Of a stretch of 64,000 nucleotides of DNA, positions 1 to 11,925 are shown one piece after another. The stretch lies in assembly GCA_036172665.1 (NCBI GenBank), contig CM069876.1, positions 434,001 to 498,000 of the forward strand, in the 5' to 3' direction. The DNA is from Prosopocoilus inquinatus (lineage: Eukaryota; Arthropoda; Insecta; Coleoptera; Lucanidae). How positions within the stretch are numbered: position 1 is the stretch's first letter; the number at the start of each line of letters is the position of its first letter. Below the pieces are notes generated by a model. It was not told the origin of the DNA, ran no database searches, and saw only the letters and a program-made list of their open reading frames with translations. A program made the translations under genes and the position numbers.

Positions 1-335
1 TCCTTGTAGTTCTGAAAATATTCAATGACCTTCCGCAGAGTTCTAACCATAAACCTAAGTAGATTATTATTTAGCAATTTTAAACTCCGCCAAAATTCGA
101 ATTATACACTTAATAAGCGAGACGCTGCCAAAAACACGACAGTTCTGTGAGCTTTATAATTTTTCCCTTGTAGTTCGGAACACATTCAACGACTTTCTGC
201 AGAGTTCCAGCCACAAGCCTCATTAAATTGTTTTTTGAGCAAGTTTAAATCTTGCGAAATTCGAGTTATACAGGTTATAACTGAGACGCTGTCAAATATA
301 CGTCAGTTCTGTAAGCTCTATAATTTTTTCCTTGT
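1..335. repeat. 164-bp tandem repeat, at least two units
   Basis: The segment beginning CCTTGTAGTT at position 2 recurs at 166 and its start again at 330, giving a period of 164 bp. Each unit carries a GAGACGCTG box (118, 282) and an AGTTCTGTRAGCT box. The array probably continues left of the window. It looks non-coding. It could be a satellite or the subterminal part of a foldback element, because the GAGACGCTG box also forms hairpins just downstream. Confidence 0.75.
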
Positions 336-340
336 ACTTA

Positions 341-370
341 GAGACGCTGTCGAATATACGACAGCGTCTC
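341..370. other. Perfect 12-bp hairpin (GAGACGCTGTCG stem)
   Basis: GAGACGCTGTCG at 341-352 is followed by the 6-nt loop AATATA and its exact reverse complement at 359-370. The same GAGACGCTG word lies in the upstream 164-bp repeats and again near 523, where it faces GGCGTCTCA about 15 nt further on. This fits the terminus of an inverted-repeat element rather than a gene signal. Confidence 0.75.
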
Positions 371-554
371 ATCTGTATCTGCGCAACTAATCATATTGTG
401 TTATTAGAGTTTTTTAATAAGAAATAGAAATGTTTTTCTCTAGAACTCTTTCTAGAACCCATGCAGAACTATAGATCTTTTAATTTCCTATAAGAATTGG
501 CCGTTAATTTTGCGTAGGACAAAGTGAGACGCTGCGTGAACCTGGCGTCTCAGT

Positions 555-2501
555 TTGCACTTTGGCTTTTTTTCACTTTAATGAGTAGAACTATCGATTT
601 TATCTATCAGGAACTATAGAACTATTAGAAATAAAGCCAGAACTCACTGAAACTTATGAGTTTCCATGAAATGATATGCCAGCTTCACAGACACGGATAC
701 TTATCATGGTCTATAATGCTAAGGTTATAGAAAATTAAATAATTCATACCATTTATTAGTAGTAGGAGCTCTGATCTTCAAAAAAAATAATCACGAAATT
801 CTAATCCAATTTTTTGGATAAACAAAATTTAAGTACACCAAGAAAAATGTCACCCGAACTCTGAATGCCAAAAGTTCGTGAATACTTACAAAGTTAAAAA
901 TAAAAATTGATTTTTTACTTGCAAATTAAAAGACCTTATAAGGATTTCCAGAGTAATACATTTTATGTAAATGAAAACTCTAAAAAAATGGATATAAGTT
1001 TACTAATTGAAAGTAGGTACTTTTAGTTTTAAATTTCGCTGTGGAGAATACTCTGAATTAGGCTTGGACAAGTTAGGGAAACATGATGGGATAGATCTGC
1101 TTTCTCCACAATGTTACCTGTACCCTTAATCTCAACAGTTAACAGTTACAAAAAACTTTTGTGCGACATTGATTTACAGGCGAAATCTTTATTCATGTTC
1201 ATTTCCTAGTCGACTCGTTATTACGTACATACATTTATATTGATGCCTAATTATCAAATAGTGGGTTGCTAAGATTAACAATGAAGTAAATGAAATAAGT
1301 AGATAATTTTATAATTTGGACTGCGGCCCAGTTATAGACTTGATTCCTTAATTGATCAGTCGTGATCATACTTCGCAAAAATGAAATCAAGCCTGTAATT
1401 AATTAACAAATTAATTTATTGTAAAACTGCAAGCACTATTATTTAACTTACAGTTTCATTAAGGGGATATCAAAATATGAAATATCTGTTATAAATTTTG
1501 TACTATCCATGAGGTATTTTCGAAATTAGCGAACATATGAATTAAATTTCATATTTTCCCTGTTACTGCAGGCTAAATTTCAGTGTCAGTTTTATATTGA
1601 TTTTAAACAGCGCAAATAGGTCACAGATCTTAATGCCCTTTTCGTTTTATTAGACCCTGCCATTAAAATTAAAATCAACAATTAAAATTTGTAGTCACAG
1701 ATTAAGAGAACCGTGAAAAAAATGAATATGTTGGAAGGAAACTCTAAATTCCAATCTAATTTGCGACATAATTTTATTTTTATAACGTGCATAGATAATC
1801 GTGTATTTCTTTAACCAATTTTTCGTTCTGAAATAATTTTTATTCGTTCTTTACACCTGGTTTAATTTCCAGTCAGTGGCAGTGTAATAAAATAATAATT
1901 TCCTGAAGTTCTTATTGTACGTTCACGTTCACGCAGATTGAATATTTAGTTCACAGTGAAATTCGAGAGAATTGTGTCGTGACTCATCGATATGCATTAA
2001 TATTTTTACGTATAGATAATAAATATAAGGGCTCTGACTGAAACTGTTAACAACTGCCGCTTCACATGTATTCCTAAACTCGAGTGGTGCGGCTTTAAGT
2101 CAAAAATAGACTGGTATAACGTTTCTTTTTTATAACGTCATGTAAATTTCAGCGACGACTCCGAAAAGAGTTGCTGAAAAAAGCATCGATTACAAACGAT
2201 ACAAATCCACTCTGCTTAGTAAAACTATTAAGAACATATTTTGTATCAAAAAAGGTGGAAAAATTTGTTCAAAATCAAAGAGAAAAACAAAAATATAATT
2301 TTTTGTTTGCTAGTTTTTTTTTTGTTGTGTAAGTCGTATTATTATGAATAATAATAAACCTTATTTTCCACAACAGAACAACAACGTGTATACGGTTGAA
2401 TTACATAGTAATATAATGTTATGGAAAATCCATTGGTGAAGTACCGATTACGGTACCGTTATACCTCTGCTTTTTACTTAACAAATAAGCCTTAAAAAAT
2501 A
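555..2501. other. AT-rich non-coding DNA
   Basis: I see no long open frame, splice-bounded exon or repeat partner here, only AT-rich sequence with homopolymer runs. Confidence 0.5.
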
Positions 2502-2503
2502 TA

Positions 2504-2973
2504 CAGGGTCATTCAAAATCAGTGTCCGACTCGTCAAGCACAGGTACTACACAGAAAAAGAAAACAAAAAGTCTATATGCATAGGGAGTCTAATATCCGT
2601 AGTTTTAGAGATAAAATGCATTAAATATTCAGATATAAATTGGTTGATGGACACTAATGCAGCTGTATTGCCTCACGAGAGCAATGAACTCACGTGAAAT
2701 AGAACGAAACACTAACGTTTACCTTGAAATGAAACTCTAAAACGTTTTTATTTATGGCTTTCTGCGGAAAAAAATGTATAATAGGAAATTCTTTCATTCG
2801 AATTTCGGACTTGGGTATGTATACGTAAGAAATGAACCGTAATTTCCATTTTGAATTCAAAGAAGGTTTATTTCTGAAATGCCTCTGATAGAATTATTTC
2901 TTGCAATTTCACACTTGCATGACTTTAGTGAATACGCTCCTAACGGGTCGGACGCTTATTCTGAATCACCCTG
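2504..2973. mobile_element. 470-bp MITE with CAGGGT tips
   Basis: The left end CAGGGTCATTCAAAATCAGT is matched by the right end, which reads on the opposite strand CAGGGTGATTCAGAATAAGC; similarity continues through GTCCGACYCGT. The element is flanked by TA on both sides (2502-2503 and 2974-2975). This is the structure of a non-autonomous Tc1/mariner-type element. There is no coding capacity. It belongs to a CAGGGTG-tipped set found throughout the window. Confidence 0.75.
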
Positions 2974-2975
2974 TA

Positions 2976-3600
2976 AATGTATTTGTATGTAACGGCGATA
3001 ACAGAGAACAAATTTTCTTATTAAATACAATTCGTGAAATTACGAGCACTAAAAATAATAAATAAACAAACAGAATTCGTAGTTCCACAGGCGTGCTAGT
3101 GATTATTATAAAACTTTTATTTAGCGTTCGTGAAGATCAGACTTTTTCAATTTTTCTAATATTATACGTTTAAATGAATGAACAGGCTATAAGGTTACAC
3201 GTTTTAAGAATATTATAAGAAAAACTTCTTTCGAAAAAACTGAAATTAATTAACAAGCAAGAGTTTATTTGATATGTAAAAAAGTTGTAGTTTGTAAAAT
3301 AAATTTATTCTTCATGAAAGCTCCTGGATGTTTCCAAACTTAAGATGCACATATCATAGTTTGTATACCTCCTGTCATATACCGAGGAAATCTAAATATT
3401 TGAAATCGACATAAGAGTAAAGTACTTTTATTTTCCACGCTACGCGGAAATTTTATTTGGGAAAGTTACTAAAAATTATTAAGAGATCTCAAATATAAGA
3501 TTATGGCTTTCTACGGTGAAAGTACACGGTGACAATAAAATGTGTTTTCATAAAGGGTCGTAGAAAAAAAAAAACTTTATTTTGATCTTCTACAGCTACC
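2976..3600. other. AT-rich non-coding DNA
   Basis: No gene or clear repeat is visible. Near 3560-3640 lies a fragment ending GAGACACCCAGTA that shares sequence with 18062-18145 (same orientation) and with 38523-38600 (inverted), so its right edge is a dispersed-repeat tip. Confidence 0.4.
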
Positions 3601-3639
3601 CTCTCAATGTCTTTCGTACGTTTTGAGACACCCAGTATT

Positions 3640-4060
3640 TACATATATTTTAGTTCTTCTAGTAAGAATTTTGTTTTTTAAAAGCTTTTTGTTAATGTAA
3701 AATGCTCTATTTTCTGCCATAAATTTCTCTTTTATTTCTGTTTCCCTATTACAATCGCTAGATATCATTATTCTTAAATATTTAAATTTGTCCACACATT
3801 CAAATTTATATTCTCCAATTTTGATGTAATTATTACCAGATTACTTTTTTCTCGAATTTCATCATTTTTGATTTATTTTCATTTAATTTTAAGTCCAACG
3901 GATTCCCTCCAGTTACAATTTCCTCCTCTTTATTAATATTTGTTTTCTATTTTGTTATAATATCAACCGCGTACGCTAAGATTTGTTCACCTTTCGGTGG
4001 GTTGTTTAAAGTCAATAACTAGCAATTCTATGTCCATCATATGTTGGTGAGATTTTTCCA
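3640..4060 (-). pseudogene. RTE-like LINE reverse transcriptase fragment
   Basis: On the minus strand a broken frame reads QILAYAVDII, a mutated form of the RT catalytic YADD box with the first Asp replaced by Val. After a frame break it continues FKYLRIMISSDCNRETEIKE and then NRAFYINKKLLKNKILTRRT. These words are typical of the RT palm/thumb region of RTE-like and related endonuclease LINEs. The protein is interrupted by a stop near the lysine-rich stretch and lacks endonuclease, RT fingers and tail. It is a dead fragment; the clade is only a likely guess. Confidence 0.65.
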
Positions 4061-4077
4061 TTATTTTCTTAAGATTA

Positions 4078-4392
4078 CACTGATAAAAATCTGGAGTTAA
4101 TTCTAACACTTTTTGGACGCCAGGGAACACTTTTTCAGTGTTCCCTCGCGCCTATCCGTTTGCGGAGTTACGAAAAAGGGAGTTAGGATGTTTACCATTT
4201 AAACGTATGTAATAGAGCAGAGTTAAGCTTATCCTTGTTGGAATAAACACTCACTTTTAGATACAATTTAGTCGGAAAAAGAGAACAATAACGCCAAATT
4301 CGATGAAGATTAACTACTTTTCAGATAAAACTTTATCCATATTTAATACCGAATGGGCAGATTACAATTAATCCCAAAAAAATTTATGTGTG
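4078..4392. mobile_element. MITE family C, copy 1
   Basis: The left tip CACTGATAAAAATCTGG and the right tip, read on the opposite strand CACACATAAATTTTTTTGGG, form an imperfect terminal inverted repeat of about 30 bp. TA dinucleotides flank both ends. A second copy in the same orientation is at 29552-29852, sharing the internal block GTGTTCCCTCGCG. It is non-autonomous, probably mobilised by a Tc1/mariner transposase. Confidence 0.75.
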
Positions 4393-4436
4393 TATACTGG
4401 ATAGCATTCTTGTCAGTGAATCCACACTGATATTCA

Positions 4437-4669
4437 GGGCTATTCTGTAACATTGATATGGTCTTCAATAACTGAAGAGAATTTGTTACGATTTCATAAT
4501 AATTCACGTCGATTGCCGACCGCAAATTGAAGAGAGATGCATATTATCTCGATATCATACTCCAAACGGATTGCAAGTTGTTAGGAAACTATTTACAGAA
4601 TATCAATTTTGCAAGGTCACTTGAAACATAGCAATATGAAGTCCATATCAATGTTACAGAATAGACCCC
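4437..4669. mobile_element. MITE family D, copy 1
   Basis: The left end GGGCTATTCTGTAACATTGA is matched on the opposite strand by the right end GGGGTCTATTCTGTAACATT, giving a terminal inverted repeat of about 25 bp. A related copy with the same internal words (GTCGATTGCCGACCGC, GATGCATATTA) is at 35985-36245. No coding capacity. Confidence 0.75.
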
Positions 4670-4674
4670 ATTAT

Positions 4675-7290
4675 CCTATAATGCTCTGTGTTGTTACAAT
4701 TCTTCTTTGAATTATTTTGGACATGTCTTTATAAGTAGTACACTTCTGCTATAAAGTTTTCGGAGTACGAGACATGCCACTGGCAGTAAGAAATTTTATG
4801 CTTTGCAATTATGAACCTTATAGCTGTTACAACCGTACCTGCTACCCCGATAATAAAACCGGTCATCGCAAACACAGCGATTTAACACAGATGCGAACTT
4901 ATTCAACCAACTTTAATAATCTGCTAAAAAGACTTTCATTGTAGTTGGATGGATAAGAAATTTAACAAAATTTATTTTCTAAATATTATAACATGTGTAG
5001 TAAATAATGTGTGCATTATGAAATTAAAATTTCTGAAACTTTGGCAATTGAAATTAAATAAGTCAATAAAATAAAATCTGTTATTTTTCGTTAATTAAAT
5101 TTAACTTTCTAGTTGCATTAAATACACATATGTTTTGCAACTAATTAATAGCTTTGTTGAGCAGAACTTCTTAGCATTTATATTATTATAATAAGAAACA
5201 AATTTAAATAATCTAGCTCATTCTATATATTTTTTCAAATACTCAAAAATCATTCACATATTTTCACAAAATAAATGTTATACGATTTAATCATTTTCTC
5301 TTAACTTCTAGATTAATGAAAACTTGCCAAACTTTGTGGATGAACTTTTTAACTTATTTTACTGATGTCAGATTTGAGAAGAAACTAAAAAGGAGAATAT
5401 TATTTTTTCCTCTGTGGCGTAGAATGAAATATGTATATTATTTTTAACGCAAGTATTGCATTTTTTAACTATTACACATATCATTCTATATTCTAGGAGT
5501 TTAATAGTTTAATAAGTTTCCTAAATTTGTATGATTCTGAATAATTTTAATGAGTTAATTATTCGGTCAATAAGTATCATCAGTAAAAGGGTATCATAAA
5601 ACAGAGGTTCGCTAAAATGAAACATAATTTTTCTTGATGTCGAAAATATTTTACGTGAATAGGTTTCTTGACATGTGAATAAGACGTGTATGATAAAATT
5701 GAATTGAAAATATCAATATATTAACATTTATAAAATAAAGATGACGTGAAAAAATGTAAAATATAGCGGAAATGCTTAAATAGCATAATAGAAACCGCTT
5801 AAATAGCGACATCCTGCGATCGCTTCTGCTGACGAAGCCCCAAATAGGACTGAAACAGCTGTACAGAGGAACGGGACAAAATAACTAGAAACAAAATTGT
5901 GAGGTCTTCTATTTACTTAAAAATAAATAAAATCGAACATATGTCCTAATTGTTATTATTTTCTTAAAATTATGTGAGCTTTCCGTATGGCAAAGCTTGT
6001 CGGTGAGCTAATAAATCACCCTGTATTTCATATTTACTAAAAATCTATTTATGTATTTCTCGTAATGATAATTTTAGAATCCACAGAAAAACATACACAA
6101 ACTACAAACGAATAAAATTTTTGTGAAGTCAAACAAACCAGAAGTGTATAAAGGCAGAAATTTGGTATAATTATAATTTTTCAGATTAATTAACATCGTC
6201 GATCCTTTATAGCAATTTAACATTTATATGTCTTTATAATATGATCTGAAATCCTGTTATTTAACAATATAAAATATTCTAATAAAAAAAAAACATTTTT
6301 TGTTCAATTTTTAAGTTAAAGCAAAAAAGAACAAACAAATTCGCCACCGCGTCCGCGTTCGCAACCGCGCGTCGCCTCAATAAATATTCGGAACCAAATA
6401 CTGGCAACGAAATTCAACAAACCATAAACATTTGCACCGGCCGGGGTTTAATAGGACCTAAATAAACAACCCTCCTATCGGGGTGCGGAGAAAGTGTCTC
6501 TGTTCCTTAAGGTTCGAAATATATTACACATGTCTTTATAAGTAGTACATACCAACGTGATTCCTTGGTAGTTTGAGATTCCTATTGGCTTCCTTTCTTA
6601 TGTATTGTTATTATTTATCCTGTTTCCCATTCCTTCGACATAACTTCTTTATAAAATCGTAAAGAAGTTATGTCAAAGGAACTTTTCGGACTTTGCCATA
6701 TTTTATGAAAAACTGAACAATATTTTCAGTTTTTCTCAGCGAGTAGTCGGAATTTATTATTTTCGATAAAATCTCTGGAGGTTTTAGGACAAGCACAAAC
6801 TTTTATAATCACTTTTTTTCGAAAACTCAAAAATAAAAAAGTTTTTTCCTTGTGAACCCAATCCACGTATACAGTGTATTTATCTGTTAACAAAAATTTT
6901 ACTTTTTTCGTTTTTTAGAGCAAGCGTCTCTGTCATCCTGGCATGGGGTTGCTCTAGAATCCCCACTGCTACGCCACTGAATTAAATGCAGATAAATTCA
7001 CGGAGAGATAAACAATAAAATGCAAATATTTACGCAGTGGAACCTGTTATCGAGCGTGAATCACATCAAATGCACAGGTATGGAGGTATGGTCCTGATAG
7101 TGTCCTGATAAGGATTATTTACTCAACGTGTGGCCACATTTAATTCACATACATGAGAACCAAATTTACAACATTTGGCACCTGTTCGTGAGTCTGCAGT
7201 GTTTGCACCCTTCAAGTAAATAAGCAAACACATTAACAAGTTTGAATACATATTAATACTTGCGGTACCTATCGAAAAAAATAATAATAA
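4675..7290. other. Non-coding DNA with one hAT-like terminus
   Basis: No gene is recognised. A more GC-rich patch lies at 6340-6500 and is unidentified. Around 6938-6979 the sequence ends GCTACGCCACTG, the inverted form of a CAGTGGCGTAGC hAT-type tip, but I cannot find its partner or an 8-bp target duplication, so only one end is supported. Confidence 0.35.
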
Positions 7291-7499
7291 TTTAAACTTT
7301 TGTTGCAAATCGTTTTTGTTTACAGTGTTAGGTCAAAAAGCGATCTTGGGATGTCGCTGTTTAAGCTATTCAATAATATAAACATATTTGCAAAAAAAAA
7401 AAAACAATGCACATGCGAGCGCAAAAATATCTGTAGAAATTCCAGGACGAGGTCTGTTTTAATTTTAATTACGATACTATATACGTCTCACTTCAACTG

Positions 7500-8560
7500 A
7501 CGCGCTTACCTGTAAGTCGAAACGCAGGTGAATTTCTAAAAGCTGGCGGGCGGTAATCGTTCTCGGGGCAGGACTCGGCACTAACCACTGGAATATTGCA
7601 CTGCACTAATTATAGAATAGGAACTAGGAAGTTTCCTAACGAAAATAACATAACAAAAATGAAAAGGAAAATAAAAGTCCTAAAGCGAGGTAAATCGTAT
7701 TCACCTGACACAAAATGGAAACGAACTGAAGCAAGTGCCGCGGTAGGAGTTCGAGATGACCAGAGTTTGCGCAGTTTCCACGTTTCACCTGTATGCTATG
7801 CTATGCACGGTGACTCTGAAAACGAAGAACTTGCGCTGCGCCTGTTTGGCAGCCAATAAAATAAGTCGTTTCCGTTTCCATTATTGCTCAATACAAATTC
7901 GCTGATCATCACTTCCTTATTCCATTCGAATTAGAAATCATAAACATTTCCGTACAATTTACTTATTTTAGATTCACATATTAACTATTCAGATATCGTT
8001 TTTTTGCGGCCTGTGTTATAAATATGGGTCGGCGAAATATATTTTGCGCGGTTCAAATTCTAGTGAAGCGGGCAATAAAAAATTTTAGACCGTAGCGTGC
8101 AAACAAGGGCACGGAGGGCTACGGAGACAATTAACGCCGCTACAGCAATGGTGTTACTCAGTATAACAAAAAAGCAGAGCAATATTGCCGCAATAAAAAA
8201 TTACAGTTATGCAATCAACTTTTCTTGTTTAAATGTGTAAAGATTTTCAGAGTAAGTAGTTGACCAATTGTACCTCGACCTCCGCCACATTGCATCAGAG
8301 TGTAAGAACGCCGTAAATTATTTTCACCGTCCCATTACACAATGTGCCTGTTCGCTACATTTTTACGGCGCTACTGAAACGATGGCGTGTACTTATTCAA
8401 ATCCTATCCTTAGTTATAAAAAATGTTTCGCAGCTAAACCCTACCCCTTGCACAAAATTTGGTGCAATTTCTGCAATAATTATTTAGATAGCGTTTAGGA
8501 ACAGGATATATTCCATTTATTCAAACAATTTTTTATTCAGTTTAAATTTGGTACAGTTTA
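7500..8560. other. Unrecognised, locally GC-richer segment
   Basis: This stretch is richer in G+C than its surroundings (7540-7860 and 8080-8160). It has a plus-strand open frame of 87 codons at 7596-7859 and one of 76 codons at 8268-8498. Neither resembles a known protein, has repeat-independent support, or sits between convincing splice sites. It could be a promoter or first-exon region of a gene lying outside the window, or an old insertion. No function is assigned. Confidence 0.25.
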
Positions 8561-8574
8561 CCATGTAAGACTTA

Positions 8575-8744
8575 AGGCTGAGTTGCTCACTGAAGGCTTA
8601 AACTATGTTTAATGGTAACTAGAGGTTTATTATTTTCTTGGTTGTTCATAGAGTGATTAACATGTAAAACGTAGTTTAACTATGTAAGAATGAACTAGCA
8701 GGTAATAAATTGGTGGTTTAATCGAACACTGAGCAACTCAGCCT
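8575..8744. mobile_element. 170-bp hairpin MITE
   Basis: The left end AAGGCTGAGTTGCTCACTG and the inverted right end AAGGCTGAGTTGCTCAGTG form a near-perfect terminal inverted repeat, with TA flanks at 8573-8574 and 8745-8746. The tip wording TTGCTCA recurs in the small hairpin element at 32761-32877. Non-coding. Confidence 0.8.
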
Positions 8745-8778
8745 TAGTTAGGGTTGCAATCTAAAATCTTTCAATATA

Positions 8779-9697
8779 CAGGGTGTTCTTTTGGTGTGTG
8801 CAAATATTTAAACCTGCAATATATCGCCATGAATGGCAACGATTGAACTCATATGTTCTTAACATAAATGTAATAGTTTTCGAGAAAAATGCAGTGGCAG
8901 ATTTTCACTAAACCGTTTGAGAACTGCTGACATAGCTAAAAGTGGAACGTGGGCGTCTCTTCAATTACGACCCGCAGCCCAAATAGACTAAGGTCAGTGC
9001 CTTCCTGGATCTCAAGTAGGAACGACGTAACTCAGCGCCGCTTCGATTCAGCTGGTCCGTCAAAGCGTTAACAATTTAAATTAACTTCACTGCAAGTAAT
9101 TACAAGTTTAAGTATTAAATTAGTGCAATTCAAGAAGCTGCGGTTCGTAATTGCCGAACAAATTAAAAGCGAGGTACAAACAAATTGTGATTTCTCATTC
9201 CATATTATTTTCAAAAGACTTCTAAAAATTTTGCATTTACTTTGTTTCCAAGGACCGTAAGTAGTAATACTTTCATTGCTAGTACCGAGATTGCAGCAAA
9301 AGTTGATTTACGTGAAAGGGTGAAGGAAGAACATTTTTAACACGCTTTCCCAATTGGTGCATAAATTTTCGGATTTATTCGTCGATAGTTGATATCGTAA
9401 AACATATTACTTCACTCAGTGAATTATAATTTTAAATAAAATAATTAATAAACGATGTCAGTATTTATTATTACGAAACTCTGCGTTGAAGATCGAGTGC
9501 GGTATCGGTGGGCGTGTCCATACCGAGAGGAAGGCGAACTTGACCTTCCTATCTTTCTCGCACATTTCAACAGTTCCAAACAAGTGGTCCAGTTTTTTGG
9601 CTATGATACGGTAACCACAAAAAGAAACCCGCAGGAGGTAGTATTTCGCGTACTTATACTGAGGCTTTTTATTTTCACACAGTAAAAGAACACCCTG
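8779..9697. mobile_element. 919-bp MITE with CAGGGTGTTCTTTT tips
   Basis: CAGGGTGTTCTTTTGGTGTG on the left is matched by CAGGGTGTTCTTTTACTGTG read from the right end, and TA lies outside each tip. The inside carries overlapping open frames on both strands (9455-9685 plus, 9458-9775 minus) without recognisable protein similarity; I treat them as chance. It could also be a deletion derivative of a Tc1/mariner-type element. Confidence 0.7.
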
Positions 9698-9699
9698 TA

Positions 9700-10360
9700 T
9701 ATGAAATAGACAAAAATAATATATGAGACTGAAAAATATTATATGAAATAGAAATAGAACATTTTGTTTTGTCAACGAACAAAAAACAAATAAGTTACAA
9801 GCCAGTTTCGATTGTAGTGGATCTCTACAATCCCACGGATAGCTGTTGCGCCCTCAGCAAAGGGTTAGCTCGATAACTCCATTGCAATTAAACTGACACC
9901 TACCCGAATTTTCTAAAAATCGAATGTACATGTTGACAACAGTTTAGGTTGCTTCATCGCGGCACCCAGTGATCGAAACACCTAATATAGTTGTGCAAAA
10001 TTCAGTGCATAAAAGTTTTTTGATTTTAACGATTTGAAAACTAGTTTGTAAATAAAATAATCCATTTTCACTATCACATTCGGTTTTCCTCATCGCAGAT
10101 GGGCTCAAAGAAAAAAAATCTAGTTATTTGAGTAACTAAGGATAGGGCTTTTAAATGCAGATCTAAAAAGCAATAAACGAAATTCCTAGCCTAAAAATGT
10201 GTTATTTTTAAGATTTTGTTGCAATTTCTGTTTTCCAAAGCTTTCCTCTACAGGTAATATGAACATTGAAGATATGATGATGATTCTTCTTTTAAATCAA
10301 CTGGCACGCTGTTGAAGTCTATTACACAGTAACCATGACATTTTCGAGTTTACAAAATCA
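9700..10360. other. Non-coding DNA
   Basis: I see no gene, RNA or repeat that I can support in this stretch. Confidence 0.4.
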
Positions 10361-10363
10361 TGA

Positions 10364-10435
10364 ATGACGTCACAGTTCCAGATTATGACGTGACAGTTCA
10401 AGATTATGACGTCACAATTGAAGATTATGACTTCA
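10364..10435. repeat. 21-bp tandem repeat of CRE-like octamers
   Basis: Three and a half units of 21 bp place TGACGTCA at 10365 and 10407, TGACGTGA at 10386 and TGACTTCA at 10428. TGACGTCA is the palindromic site bound by CREB/ATF bZIP factors. Even 21-bp spacing puts all sites on one helical face. No promoter or gene is recognised nearby, so regulatory use is inference. Confidence 0.6.
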
Positions 10436-10439
10436 CAAG

Positions 10440-11453
10440 AAAAATGAAAAACGCCAGTTTGTGGCAAAGAAGTAGCCATTTAACTTTTATTTAAAACATT
10501 TTTTTGTAAAATCTATAATAGCGGCTCTATTATCGCATCAATCTTCCTTACTTTTTATTCACACTGTATATTTGTTTGCAATTTCTTGCACATACTTTCT
10601 TATTAACTAAATACAAATATTTGTTGTGGTTGTACGTAAATACATTTCAACTTGAATATCAGTGGATATGAAAGATTACTACATAATAAACTTGAACGGC
10701 GTGTTAGTTGACATAAAAGGTTCATTCAAATTTAAAATAATGGCTATTCAATGTTCATATTACCTCTAGGAGAATTATCCACAGTTCTGGAAAACACAAG
10801 TCCCAATAGAATCTTAAAAATAAGACGCAAACTTTAAGGCTTAAGGAAAAACGAACATGAGCGTTTCGTTTACTTTTTGTGTATTTGGGTTTGAAAGTCC
10901 CGCTCTAAAGTTACTTAAATAACTACATATTTTATGATGTCGTTTTAGTAACTACCAAAGTATATTACATAAAAAAAACATGAACTTTTTTAAGTCGGTA
11001 CCGTTTACTTTTATATTTTTGCACGGCTAGATTAAGCATTTCGACCATTGTGCGGCATGGCGCATAGGTAAGAAATTAGTTGCTTTTAGGTATTTCTGAC
11101 TATAAATAGTCTTCTGTCTGAATGTGACCATTATCATAACGACTTATGTCAGCAGCATTCATTAGCTGCATAGCTCATAGTCAGTAGTTTCATAGCGGAC
11201 TGTATTCAGATATGTCGATCACATTCTATCGTATTGTCATTTCTAAAATTTAGCAACTCATTAATTATATAACATTGTGATTTTAGAAAAAAGAATAAAA
11301 TAAATTGCAACGATATAGGTATAGAGATTTTCTCATGTATTTATAATTTGTTTTAATATATGAGATGTTGTTTAAATATACATATGTATCTCATATTAAA
11401 TATATGAGACCTGGCAACCCTAGCCTTAGTGCTATTTTATTTGTACAGGGTGT
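10440..11453. other. AT-rich non-coding DNA
   Basis: No feature is supported here. Confidence 0.4.
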
Positions 11454-11455
11454 CC

Positions 11456-11923
11456 CAAACCTCTGGAAGAGTCCAAAAATGCTTCTTAAAATCATTTTAT
11501 AAGAAAATGTCTTCACAAATGTTGTGTAGGCTTTCATTTCGCATGATTTAAAATTATTTTCAAGTATACAGATTGTTTATTTAATAAGTTACAAACCTAG
11601 CTTACCATTTTTTAAATGGAACACTATATATTTTATTGCAGTTTCGGTTAGACCTTGAAGAGACGATAAAAATGATTTAACATAACATTATACTTACTTA
11701 TTTTTAGTATTTACCCAGTTATTTTAATTTTATGCAAAAAGCTGGTCACGTTTGCCAAATTGTCAATTTTAATGATACGACAATCAATCTTAGACCAAAA
11801 TATTTCTAAATCACTTTACTTTTACAATTTTCATCATTTTTAAAAACCTAGCGACTATCAACAACACTACGATTCAGTAAGCGTATTGTAAAATTAGTTA
11901 TTTTTTTCAAATGGAACAGCCTG
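11456..11923. mobile_element. 468-bp MITE with CAGGGTGTCCC tip
   Basis: The left tip CAGGGTGTCCCAAACCTC and the inverted right tip CAGGCTGTTCCATTTGAAAA are diverged but both lie next to TA. The right end carries the TTCCATTT word seen next to several other CAGGGTG tips in the window. Boundaries are less certain than for the 2.5-kb and 8.8-kb elements. Confidence 0.5.
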
Positions 11924-11925
11924 TA

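Noticed and set aside
6938..6979. Full hAT element ending in GCTACGCCACTG
   Set aside because: Only one terminus found; no matching CAGTGGCGTAGC start or 8-bp duplication within the window.
7320..7370. Shared word AAAAAGCGATCTTGGGATGT with 47536-47570
   Set aside because: Similarity is limited to about 35 bp; too short to define a repeat family from two copies.
7596..7859. 87-codon frame as a host gene
   Set aside because: No similarity, signal or splice evidence; kept only as an unrecognised segment.
9455..9775. Overlapping frames on both strands inside the 8.8-9.7 kb element as a transposase
   Set aside because: No catalytic motif or family similarity on either strand.
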